Below are positions 32,905 through 40,999 of a stretch of 41,630 nt of DNA, piece after piece; within the stretch, counting starts at the first letter, position 1; every line of letters starts with the position of its first letter. Source of the DNA: an uncultured Acidobacteriota bacterium (GTDB lineage: Bacteria > Acidobacteriota > Terriglobia > Terriglobales > Acidobacteriaceae); assembly GCA_903832295.1 (NCBI GenBank), contig CAILAZ010000110.1, positions 1-41,630 of the forward strand, read 5' to 3'. The position numbers were made by a program, and so were the translations under genes. The notes beneath the pieces were generated by a model. It saw nothing but the letters and a program-made list of their open reading frames with translations, did not search any database and was not told the origin of the DNA.

Positions 32905-34026
32905 CTATCCTTCCCAGACGCTGCACGGCTGAATCGCGATCTTCATCGTATCCGGCTGCGGATGTGCAGCTAATCTCAACGCGTCCAGCGACTGCTGCAA
33001 TGGGAAGCGGTGACTGTACAGCCCCGCCAGATCCATCTGGCCACTGAAGACAAATTGAGCAACTTCTTCGTTCAGTTCCACGGACGCGCTGTAGGAACCC
33101 AGCAACGTTTTCTCGTCCACACAAACCGAGGCGGGATCAATCATAACCTCGCCACGAACCGTCTGCGCAAACAACAAAACCCGCCCACCGAATCGTGCTG
33201 CATCGATTGCAGGCCGGATTAAAGCACTTCCGCCAACCGCGAGAATTACCGCGTCAGCACCCCGGCCTTCCGTTCTTTCGCGTATAGCCTTTACCACGTC
33301 CACGCGGGACGCATCGATTGAATCTGTTATTCCGTAACGTTTCCCAATTGTAAGCCGCTGAGGGAACAAATCGGAAGTAATTACATTTGCACCCGCACGT
33401 TGGGCCAATCTGGCAAGCAGGAGCCCGATAGGCCCCTGGCCGATGACGAGCACAGTTTCTCCCGGTTGCACGGCCAGGCTGTCGATTCCCTTCCAGACGG
33501 TGTTGACCGGTTCGATGAGCGAGGCCTGCTCGTAACTGACGGAATCCGGAATGGCGATGACGCCTTTTTGCACGATCCAATCCATCACGCGGATGTATTC
33601 GGAGAATCCGCCTCCGGAGGGCTCTCCGAAGCCGGCAGTGGTGCCTACCTGCTTATAAACAGGGCACTGGGAGAAGACTTTCCTCTGGCAGTAATAACAA
33701 CTGCCGCAGGGAACGTGATGGAAGACCATCACGCGGTCGCCCTCGGCAAATTTCGTTACCCCGGCACCGCAAGCCACCACAATTCCGGTCATCTCATGCC
33801 CGAAGACCCGTGGGGCGGAGTGTGAGCCGGTTTCAATTTTCTTCAGGTCGGTCCCGCAAATTCCACAGGTGTGGATACGGACGAGCAGCTCGCCGGGGCC
33901 GATCTCAGGCACCGGAATTGTTTCCAGGCGCATGTCATTTTGCCCGTAGTAGATCGCCGCCAGCATGCGATCAGGGACGGTCTGCGACCGGGGTGCGAGG
34001 GGCCTGACTTGGGGGATTACGGCCAT
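32905..34026 (-). CDS. zinc-dependent MDR dehydrogenase A, hopanoid operon
   Basis: The 373-residue medium-chain dehydrogenase has catalytic zinc ligands C57 (CGICGTD) and H77/E78 (GHE), the structural quartet C107, C110, C113, C121, and nucleotide-binding VLVIGQGPIGLLLARLA. It is a clear paralogue of the next gene: the openings MLAAIYYGQNDMRLETIPVP and MTAAVLYGKEDVKIERVPIP align without gaps. An N-terminal extension of 20 residues precedes the domain. ATG at 34026 is preferred to a TTG at 34035. The gene follows hpnG by 19 bases in the hopanoid operon; a role in reducing the ribosyl side chain is an inference. Confidence 0.85.
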   Translation of the reverse strand: MAVIPQVRPLAPRSQTVPDRMLAAIYYGQNDMRLETIPVPEIGPGELLVRIHTCGICGTDLKKIETGSHSAPRVFGHEMTGIVVACGAGVTKFAEGDRVMVFHHVPCGSCYYCQRKVFSQCPVYKQVGTTAGFGEPSGGGFSEYIRVMDWIVQKGVIAIPDSVSYEQASLIEPVNTVWKGIDSLAVQPGETVLVIGQGPIGLLLARLAQRAGANVITSDLFPQRLTIGKRYGITDSIDASRVDVVKAIRERTEGRGADAVILAVGGSALIRPAIDAARFGGRVLLFAQTVRGEVMIDPASVCVDEKTLLGSYSASVELNEEVAQFVFSGQMDLAGLYSHRFPLQQSLDALRLAAHPQPDTMKIAIQPCSVWEG

Positions 34027-34045
34027 TCTTCTCAACGACTCGCTT

Positions 34046-34783
34046 TCATCGCAACTGTGCGGCAGACGAATACTTCGCCGTGAAGCCCCGCCAGTCGCTT
34101 AAGCACTCGGCGACCGCGCTCTCAAGCGCCGCAGATGCCAGTTTACTATTCCGCTGCAAGGCCGCCACCGCCGGCCATAAATATGGCCTGAGGGCTATGT
34201 GCGCCACAAATCGGCCGGTCTCAAATCCATCAGCCTTCACAAAATCTGCAAGGAAGCCGAGATCCTCGTCTGCTCCATCGGAGATGACCTTGATCGCAGA
34301 GAACTCTCTTGCGAATTCCTCCGCGGCCGAGGCCACACCCGCGCCTTCCATATCAACGGCCAACGCGCCAAATTGCAGAGCCGCTTCCTGCTTCATCGCC
34401 TTCCCGGCAACCCGGTCCAGCGTTACCACCTTCCCGGATCCGAAAAGACAGTGAAACAATTTACGGGTCGATGCCTCCTCCAACGTCGCGGGCACCACGA
34501 TAGTGCCAGGCGCCAACTCCGCCGCGCATGACCCAGCGAAGCCTATTGAAATTATCACTCTCGGGGAGAACTTCTCAACGAGTTCTTTCGCAGCTGCGTA
34601 TCCGCGTTCCACTCCTGTGCCAGCACAGATGAGGGCTGCGCAGCCAGAGTAGTAGATTCGGCCGGGACGATTCCCGATGCGCGCGTCGGCTACGCTCCAT
34701 CCGCGCACCAGTCCAGCCACTTCGCGCTCCAGCGCCGCGACGAATCCAAACTGCACCGGGCTTGCGCCTACGCTTTGGGACAT
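34046..34783 (-). CDS. hpnG: hopanoid-associated nucleoside phosphorylase-like protein
   Basis: The 245-residue protein is of the MTA/SAH nucleosidase (purine nucleoside phosphorylase) fold. GFVAALEREVAGL opens it, VIISIGFAGS lies near 76-85, and VDMEGAGVASAAEE (about 144-157) carries the nucleoside-binding glutamate. An acidic SDGADED segment near 170 completes the active site. In hopanoid producers HpnG removes adenine from adenosylhopane to give ribosylhopane or its phosphate. It overlaps hpnA by 16 bases. The HpnH radical-SAM enzyme that makes its substrate is not in the window. Confidence 0.88.
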   Translation of the reverse strand: MSQSVGASPVQFGFVAALEREVAGLVRGWSVADARIGNRPGRIYYSGCAALICAGTGVERGYAAAKELVEKFSPRVIISIGFAGSCAAELAPGTIVVPATLEEASTRKLFHCLFGSGKVVTLDRVAGKAMKQEAALQFGALAVDMEGAGVASAAEEFAREFSAIKVISDGADEDLGFLADFVKADGFETGRFVAHIALRPYLWPAVAALQRNSKLASAALESAVAECLSDWRGFTAKYSSAAQLR

Positions 34784-35784
34784 GCAGCCTCATACGCCGG
34801 CGCATAGCCGTGCGCCACGAACCACTCGGCGGCGCGCCTGAGGGCCTCTCGGGCACTGGAATGGGTGTATCCCAGCTCACGCTCCGCCTTGGAGGAATTC
34901 ACCCACATGAACTTCTTGCCCATACGAACCTCTTCCACGGTTGCTCTTGGCTCGCGATTCCTCAAGTAACCGTTGAAGGTTTGATCGAAAGCGGCAAAAG
35001 CCATGGCGACGGCGTGTGGAACCTTCATGGAAGGCGAGGGCAGACCAGTGAGTTCGCCCAGGGTGTCGAGAATCTGCTTCAGAGTCAGATTTTCTCCACC
35101 CAGAATATAGCGCTCTCCGCGGCGGCCTCTCTCAAAGGCCAATAGGTGGCCGTGGGCTACGTCGCGAACATCGACCAGGTTCATTCCGGTTTCCATGTAG
35201 GCGGGAAAGTTGCCGAGAAGGAAGTCGAGGACGATGCGGCCGGTGGGAGTGGGCTTGATGTCCTGCTCGCCGATGGGGGTGCTGGGATTGACGATGACCA
35301 CCTCTGCGCCACGGGCAGCCATTTCCACTGCTTTGCGCTCGGCGAGGTACTTTGAGCGCTTGTAGTGGCCGATCATGTCGGCCTCATGCACAGGAGTGTC
35401 TTCGGTGACGGACTTGCGGTCATATCCGAATCCAAGGGTTGCAACCGACGAGCAATAGACGGTACGGCGCACGCCAGCGGCCTGGGCAGCCTCGATCACG
35501 GCGACGGTGCCATCGACGTTGGCGGCGTACATGGGCTTGGGATCGCGTATCCAGAGGCGGTAGTCGGCGGCGACGTGAAAGACTGCTCCGCATCCCTCCA
35601 TGCCCTTGCGCAGAGAGGCGGCGTCGGTGAGGTCACCCTCGATGAGCTCGGCGCGCAGGCCCTCCAGATTGTCTCTGCGGCTGCCCTTGCGGACGAGGAG
35701 GCGGAGATGTGCTCCGCGCTCATGCAGCAGGCGGGCGACATGACTGCCTACGAATCCTGTTGCTCCGGTGACGAATGCTCTCAC
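34768..35784 (-). CDS. hpnA: hopanoid-associated sugar epimerase (extended SDR)
   Basis: The 338-residue short-chain dehydrogenase has the NAD motif TGATGFVGSH (6-15) and the catalytic YKRSK (Y-x3-K) near 140. FHVAADYRLWIRDP, with a tryptophan after the YRL, is typical of HpnA. The exact HpnA reaction is not established; it is linked to side-chain or sugar steps in hopanoid clusters. It starts with GTG behind GGAG. A hairpin followed by a T-rich stretch lies between shc and this gene. Confidence 0.9.
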   Translation of the reverse strand: MRAFVTGATGFVGSHVARLLHERGAHLRLLVRKGSRRDNLEGLRAELIEGDLTDAASLRKGMEGCGAVFHVAADYRLWIRDPKPMYAANVDGTVAVIEAAQAAGVRRTVYCSSVATLGFGYDRKSVTEDTPVHEADMIGHYKRSKYLAERKAVEMAARGAEVVIVNPSTPIGEQDIKPTPTGRIVLDFLLGNFPAYMETGMNLVDVRDVAHGHLLAFERGRRGERYILGGENLTLKQILDTLGELTGLPSPSMKVPHAVAMAFAAFDQTFNGYLRNREPRATVEEVRMGKKFMWVNSSKAERELGYTHSSAREALRRAAEWFVAHGYAPAYEAACPKA

Positions 35785-35800
35785 GTCTCTCTCCGAAAAG

Positions 35801-35825
35801 ATAAACGCAGCCCTTCCAGGCTGCG
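35801..35825 (-). terminator. attenuator-like hairpin between shc and hpnA
   Basis: On the minus strand CGCAGCC and GGCTGCG form a seven-bp stem with a six-base loop, followed by TTTATCTTTT. It lies in the 74-base gap between shc and hpnA, the only sizeable gap in the operon. It may be a partial terminator lowering expression of hpnA and later genes relative to ispH-shc. Confidence 0.45.
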
Positions 35826-35858
35826 CGTAAGGGCTTGCTGCGCCCGCAGTCGCCAGCC

Positions 35859-37808
35859 CTAAGCCGGCTCACCCTGGCCGCGAGAGTACCGGGCCAGCGC
35901 CATCAGCGGGAAATACCACGGGTACGAGTGATACTTGAGGTAGAAGACGCGGGGGAATCCGGTGCCGGTGTAAGGCACCTCGCTCCAGCCGCCGTCGGCC
36001 TGCTGGGTATCCATGAGATAGGCGATGCCGCGGGCAAGCGAGTCCGAGCGGAAATCGCCTCCGGCCATGAGTCCGAGCACAGCCCAGGCAGTTTGCGAGG
36101 CAGTGCTGATGCCCACACCCTTCTGGTTCACGTCGTCATAGGAGCCGATGGTCTCGCCCCAGCCGCCATCGGGATTCTGCATCATGCGCAGCCACTCGGT
36201 TGCCTGCTGCACCATGGCGTCGTGATTGTCAAAGGCGATAGCTTCAAGACCGCGCAGGACGCACATGGTCCCGTAGATGTAGTTGACACCCCAGCGCCCG
36301 AACCACGAGCCGTCAGGCTCCTGCTCCTTGCGGATGAATTCGATGGCGCGCCGCACGGGCTGGTCCTTGAGGGTAAAACCGTGCGCGGCCAGGCACTCCA
36401 GCACGCGGCCCGTGATATCGACCGTCGCCGGGTCAAGCATGGCATTGTGGTCGGCAAAGGGAACGTACTGGAAGACCATGCGGTCATTGTCTTTGTCGAA
36501 GGACGCCCAGCCGCCATTCCTGCACTGCATGGCCAGTTCCCAGGCAATGCCACGTTCGACCGCTTCGCCCTGGAAGCGCGCGTCCTTGGTCTCAATGTGG
36601 TTGAGCGCGAGGAGCACCTGTGCGGTGTCATCGACGTCCGGATAGAACTCATTGTTGTGCTCGAAGTACCAGCCACCGGGCTCGGCGTTGGGGACCTTTA
36701 CGGACCAGTCGCCCTTGCGCCGGTTCTGCTTCTTCAGCATCCACTCGGCGGCCTTCACCATGTGAGGGTCGGTGGGATCGACGCCGCTCTCGCCGAGGGC
36801 GAAGAGGGCGTATGCGGTGTCCCACACTGGAGAAACGCAGGGCTGCATGCGGAAGGTGTCCCCTTCCTCGATGCCAAGACGCTCAAACTCATCAAGGGCG
36901 CGAATCACCTGGGGATCGTCGAGCGAGTAGCCAAGGCAGCGCAGGGCAATGATGGAGTTGAGAATCGAGGGATAGATGGCGCCCAGTCCGTCGCTGAGCT
37001 CAAAGCGCTCGAGCATCCACTTCTCAGCGGCTTTGAGGGCCACAGAGCGCAGCGGGCGAACGTGAACGCGCTCGAAGGCGTGGCAGAGGCGGTCCAGCAC
37101 GAGGAAGAAGTTGCGCCAACCGATGAGCTTTTTATCCCACTTGAGGCGCAGCGATGTGCCGTGACGACCGTCGGGGAAGAGCTCGTCAATGTTCCACTCG
37201 TCGGGAATCTTCTTGAACGGTTTTTTGGCGTAGCAGATGGAGAGCGGAATGAGGATGGCCCGCGACCAGGAGGAGATCTCGTAGATGTTGAACCAGAACC
37301 AGTTGGGGAAGAGCACGATCTCCGGCGGAATGGCCGGCACGGCGTCATAGTCATACTGGCCGAGGGCGCAGAGATAGATCTTGCTGAAGGTGTTGCAGGC
37401 GGGCACGCCGCCGAGCGAGAGGATGAGTTCGCGGGCGCTCGCCATACGCGGGTCGCCTGGCAGGTAGCCGCACATCTTGAGCGCGAAGTATGCCTTGACG
37501 CTGGCCGTGATGTTGGAGGGGCCACCCTGGTAGATGGGCCAGCCGCCGTCTGCGTTCTGGTGGCGCAGAATTTCCTGCGCGCACTGCTGGAAGCGGCGTT
37601 CGTCGCGGGTTCCGAGAACGGTGTGGAGAAAGATGTAGTCGGACTCGAGAGTGGTATCGGCTTCCAATTCGCCGCACCACCAACCATCCTCATGCTGCCT
37701 GGCAAATAGGAACTCCTGCGCCGCCTTGATCGAACTCTTCAGCCGCGCACCAAGTCCCGAGATCTTTCCGAACCGAATCGCAGTTGACTGCGCTGAACTT
37801 GCGTCCAT
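35859..37808 (-). CDS. shc: squalene-hopene cyclase
   Basis: This 649-residue enzyme cyclises squalene to hopene and diplopterol on the inner membrane. The catalytic acid motif DVDDTA is at 391-396, and many QW repeats are present, for example QHEDGWW (38-44), QNADGGW (84-90), QEPDGSWFGRWG, QNPDGGWGE and QQADGGWSE. The C-terminal GTGFPRVFYLKYHSYPWYFP is near-invariant in the family. The length matches bacterial SHCs. It lies six bases after ispH, giving direct coupling of precursor supply and hopanoid synthesis, and before hpnA. Confidence 0.97.
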   Translation of the reverse strand: MDASSAQSTAIRFGKISGLGARLKSSIKAAQEFLFARQHEDGWWCGELEADTTLESDYIFLHTVLGTRDERRFQQCAQEILRHQNADGGWPIYQGGPSNITASVKAYFALKMCGYLPGDPRMASARELILSLGGVPACNTFSKIYLCALGQYDYDAVPAIPPEIVLFPNWFWFNIYEISSWSRAILIPLSICYAKKPFKKIPDEWNIDELFPDGRHGTSLRLKWDKKLIGWRNFFLVLDRLCHAFERVHVRPLRSVALKAAEKWMLERFELSDGLGAIYPSILNSIIALRCLGYSLDDPQVIRALDEFERLGIEEGDTFRMQPCVSPVWDTAYALFALGESGVDPTDPHMVKAAEWMLKKQNRRKGDWSVKVPNAEPGGWYFEHNNEFYPDVDDTAQVLLALNHIETKDARFQGEAVERGIAWELAMQCRNGGWASFDKDNDRMVFQYVPFADHNAMLDPATVDITGRVLECLAAHGFTLKDQPVRRAIEFIRKEQEPDGSWFGRWGVNYIYGTMCVLRGLEAIAFDNHDAMVQQATEWLRMMQNPDGGWGETIGSYDDVNQKGVGISTASQTAWAVLGLMAGGDFRSDSLARGIAYLMDTQQADGGWSEVPYTGTGFPRVFYLKYHSYPWYFPLMALARYSRGQGEPA

Positions 37809-37814
37809 GAATTC

Positions 37815-38795
37815 TTACTCCACCGCGGGTGCTTCGGGAGCGGCACCGATTGCGGCAACAATCTCCGGGGGCAACGCGAACCGCACGTGTTCCGGCATCA
37901 CCTCGACCTCGCGCACGTTGGAAAATCCTTTCTGGCCAAGGAAGGTCATTACTTCCTGGACAAGGATTTCCGGGGCCGAGGCTCCCGCGGTCAGGGCTAC
38001 GGTTTTAACACCCTCCAACCATTTCTCATCTATGTCCCGGCAGGTGTCAATAAGAAACGAGTTGGTGCCCAGATTTCCCGCAACCTCGACAAGCCGGTTG
38101 GAGTTGGAGCTGTTGGGCGATCCGACGACCAGAACCAGGTCGGCCTGCTCGGCAACGTTCTTCACCGCGACCTGGCGATTCTCGGTGGCGTAGCAGATAT
38201 CCTGCGCGTGAGGGCCGCGAATATTGGGGAATTTAGCCTTCAGCGCCTCGATGATGTCCTTCGCCTCATCGAGCGAAAGCGTGGTCTGGGTGAGGTAGGC
38301 AACGCGGTTGGGATCAGGCACCACGATGGTGGCTACCTGCTCGGCATTGCTGACCACCTGGGTAACGTCGGGAGCCTCGCCGAGCGTTCCAACAATTTCA
38401 TCGTGATTCAAATGGCCGATGAGGATGAGGGAGTAATTGTCCTTGGCGAAGCGGATCGCCTCGACGTGCACCTTGGTGACCAGCGGGCAGGTTGCGTCGA
38501 TCACGCGCAGCATGCGCAGCTTGGAAGCTTCGCGCACCGAGGGCGCTACCCCGTGTGCGCTGTAGATGATGCGCTCGCCGTTGGGAACTTCTTCCACGTC
38601 ATCGACAAAGATGGCGCCCTTGCCCTTCAGGTCCTCCACAACATACTTGTTGTGGACGATTTCCTTGCGGACATAGATTGGAGGACCGAAAGTTTCGAGA
38701 GCGATGCGCACGATATCAATGGCGCGCACGACGCCCGCACAAAATCCGCGCGGCTTGAGGAGAAGGAGGGTTTTAGCTTCGGTCATCTCTGTCAT
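37815..38795 (-). CDS. ispH: 4-hydroxy-3-methylbut-2-enyl diphosphate reductase
   Basis: The 326-residue iron-sulphur enzyme catalyses the last step of the MEP pathway, giving IPP and DMAPP. Cluster cysteines are C19 (GFCAGV), C103 (DATCPLV) and C201 (DICYATENRQ). H48 (VHNKYVV), H81 (SAHGV) and TQTT (169-172) bind substrate. It is the first gene of the hopanoid operon and overlaps no neighbour; recN lies 274 bases further downstream on the upstream side of its promoter. The first ATG at 38795 and another at 38786 are both possible. No clear ribosome-binding site is visible. Confidence 0.97.
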   Translation of the reverse strand: MTEMTEAKTLLLLKPRGFCAGVVRAIDIVRIALETFGPPIYVRKEIVHNKYVVEDLKGKGAIFVDDVEEVPNGERIIYSAHGVAPSVREASKLRMLRVIDATCPLVTKVHVEAIRFAKDNYSLILIGHLNHDEIVGTLGEAPDVTQVVSNAEQVATIVVPDPNRVAYLTQTTLSLDEAKDIIEALKAKFPNIRGPHAQDICYATENRQVAVKNVAEQADLVLVVGSPNSSNSNRLVEVAGNLGTNSFLIDTCRDIDEKWLEGVKTVALTAGASAPEILVQEVMTFLGQKGFSNVREVEVMPEHVRFALPPEIVAAIGAAPEAPAVE

Positions 38796-39069
38796 AAGAA
38801 TTTAGATTCACGGACGGCCATCAAGTTTCCAAAGTGTTGCAATGGAGCCGCACTTCGCAATCTTCAAGTCTATGGAGGGACGCCGCTTTCCACCACAGCA
38901 ACCCATAGAAATGCGGAAAGCGTCATCCGGCAGCCCAAAACTCAAGGCGAAGCGCGCTTCCGCGTAATGTGCTCACATGATCCTAGCAGGTGAGATGCCC
39001 GGAGAACACGGTGGGCAGCCCTTTCGGTAGCTGGAAACACCCTGACATTCAGAGCGTCTGGAATGGGCC
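38796..39069. other. intergenic region upstream of ispH
   Basis: This region between recN (ends at 39070) and ispH should contain the hopanoid operon promoter, but I see no convincing -35/-10 pair. The nearest -10-like box is TAAATT on the minus strand three bases before the ATG at 38795. A small palindrome ATGTG-CT-CACAT lies near 38968-38979. No gene is supported here. Confidence 0.3.
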
Positions 39070-40752
39070 CTAGGCGTTGGTCTTTAACAGTTGCTCGGCA
39101 TTCTGCAGGCTCGCCTCGGTGACACTGGCTCCGCTCAACATGCGGGCGATTTCGCTGCGGCGCTCCTCGGCTGACAGCGGCCGCACGGTGGTCTTTGTAC
39201 GCCCTCCGCTCTCGTGCTTTTCGATGAGGAAGTGCCGGTCAGCGAACGACGCGATCTGCGGAAGGTGGGTGATGCAGAGAACCTGCTTGGTCCGCGAGAG
39301 CGCCTTGAGCTTCTTGCCCACCGCGTCCGCCGCCCGCCCGCCAATGCCGGTGTCGATCTCATCGAAGACCAGCGAGCGCTGCGCGTCCGAGCCCTTGCTG
39401 TGCAGCCTTCCGGCCTCCACGCTCGCCTTCAGCGCCAGCATCACGCGCGAGAGTTCGCCGCCGGAGGCGATCTCCTCGATCGGAGCCATCGGTTCGCCGG
39501 GGTTGGTTGAGATGAGGTAGGCCACATGGTCGAATCCTGCGGCGGTCCAGTTCCCTTCCTCGTCGGAGCCTGAGACCTCGATCTTGAACTTGGCCTTCAT
39601 CGCCAGATCGTTGATCTCGCCTTCCACCGTCTTTTCCAGCTTCCGCGCCATCTCGTAGCGCCGCTTGCTCAACCCGCGGGCCTCGTCCAGGTACTTTGCC
39701 GCCGCCGAGGCCAGTTGCTTGCGAAGCCCGGCCAGCAGTTCGTCCTTGTTCTCCACGTCGCTTAACTTGCCGGCCACATCCTGCTGGAAGGCGAGCACGT
39801 CGTCCAGCGTCTTGCCGTACTTGCGGCGCAGCTTGTCGAGCACCGCCAGCCGGTCTTCCACCTCGGCCAGGCGCTCGGGAGAGGCGTCCATCTTGTCCGC
39901 GAAGTCGCGCAGGGTGGTGGCAACGTCCTCCACCGTAATGCGCGCGCTTTCAAGCTGTCCGAGCGCTTCCTTAAACTGCTCGTCGAAGCGCGAGAGCTCT
40001 TCCAGGTGTTTGGTGGCCGCACGCAGGCGCGCAATCGCCGACTCCTCGACTTCGTAGAGCACGTCGAAGGCACCAATCGCCGCTCCGTACACCCGCTCGG
40101 AATTTGCCAGCACGCGCTTCTCGGCTTCCAGTTTCTGATCTTCACCGGCAACCGGGGCGGATTCCTGTATCTCCTTCAACTGGAACTTCCACAGATCCAC
40201 CAGCCGCAGCTTCTCCTGCTCGCCCTTCTCGAGTTCGGCGATGCGGTGGGAGACCTCGCGCCAGCGTGCGAAGGCCTCGCCGACCGCGCCCAGGTTCACT
40301 CCGGCAGCGGCATCCAGCAGGGCGAGGCGCTCAGGAGGATCAAACATGAGGATTGCCTGGTTCTGGGCGTGGACAATCGCCAGCCGCGGGGCCAGCGCCT
40401 TGAGCACGGCCACGGTGGCGGCCTGGTTGTTGATAAAGACGCGGCCCTTGCCGTTGGCCTGGATGTCGCGCCGCAGGATAATCTCTGAACCCGCGCCGTC
40501 GATGCCGTTGGCCTCGAGCACATCGGCGATTGCCGGGTCGTCGCTCTCATAGACGGCAGCGACGGTGGCTTTCTCCGCGCCGTGGCGAATGACGTCACTG
40601 TAGGCTTTTTCACCGAGCAGCAGTGCCAGGGCGTCGATGAGGATGGACTTGCCCGCGCCGGTCTCGCCGGTGAGCAGGTTCAGCCCCGCTCCAAACTCAA
40701 CCACCACGTTGTCGATAACGGCGTAGTTTTCAACCCGCAGTTCCCTGAGCAC
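39070..40752 (-). CDS. recN: DNA repair protein RecN
   Basis: The 560-residue SMC-like ATPase has Walker A GETGAGKS (29-36), long central coiled coils (about 160-360), and the ABC signature with Walker B near the C terminus (SGGELSRVMLALK and LVFDEIDTGIGGRAA). RecN aids double-strand break repair and sister-chromatid cohesion. The N-terminal LRELRVENYAVIDNVVVEF is typical. It starts with GTG at 40752, with GAAGGT five bases upstream. An extended -10 (TGCTATTCT, 40782-40790 on the minus strand) lies about 30 bases upstream. No recognisable SOS box was seen. Confidence 0.96.
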   Translation of the reverse strand: MLRELRVENYAVIDNVVVEFGAGLNLLTGETGAGKSILIDALALLLGEKAYSDVIRHGAEKATVAAVYESDDPAIADVLEANGIDGAGSEIILRRDIQANGKGRVFINNQAATVAVLKALAPRLAIVHAQNQAILMFDPPERLALLDAAAGVNLGAVGEAFARWREVSHRIAELEKGEQEKLRLVDLWKFQLKEIQESAPVAGEDQKLEAEKRVLANSERVYGAAIGAFDVLYEVEESAIARLRAATKHLEELSRFDEQFKEALGQLESARITVEDVATTLRDFADKMDASPERLAEVEDRLAVLDKLRRKYGKTLDDVLAFQQDVAGKLSDVENKDELLAGLRKQLASAAAKYLDEARGLSKRRYEMARKLEKTVEGEINDLAMKAKFKIEVSGSDEEGNWTAAGFDHVAYLISTNPGEPMAPIEEIASGGELSRVMLALKASVEAGRLHSKGSDAQRSLVFDEIDTGIGGRAADAVGKKLKALSRTKQVLCITHLPQIASFADRHFLIEKHESGGRTKTTVRPLSAEERRSEIARMLSGASVTEASLQNAEQLLKTNA

Positions 40753-40781
40753 TTGGCACCTTCATGAAGGGATTCGGAGGG

Positions 40782-40790
40782 AGAATAGCA
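40782..40790 (-). promoter_or_regulatory. extended -10 promoter of recN
   Basis: On the minus strand the bases read TGCTATTCT, placing transcription start near 40775 and giving a leader of about 23 bases. The -35 region shows no good match. Confidence 0.4.
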
Positions 40791-40878
40791 CAAGTTGCGT
40801 AGCGTACGGAACTGATTGAGGTTGTGGAGGTTACGGTAGCGCTGCTTTGTGTCTTCCTGTTCAGGTATTGCAGTTTGA

Positions 40879-40900
40879 AGGGGTGTACCCTCACCCCCTT
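40879..40900 (-). terminator. possible hairpin after the partial gene
   Basis: AAGGGGTG and CACCCCCTT can pair over about eight bp with one bulged C. It lies 100 bases past the stop of the partial gene at the right edge. No T run follows on the minus strand, so support is weak. Confidence 0.3.
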
Positions 40901-40999
40901 GAAACGTATTCCGGTTTGTTTTGTTGCAGATGACTTTGGAAGACAGGTCGGAGGTGTGGCTCTCCCTCAGGAGCATTCCCTCCAGGGTTGAGACCGCTT

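Noticed and set aside
35835..37709. 624-codon open frame on the plus strand opposite shc
   Set aside because: It mirrors the shc codon pattern and has no domain or start signal, whereas shc is unambiguous. Long antisense frames are expected in GC-rich genes with strong codon bias.
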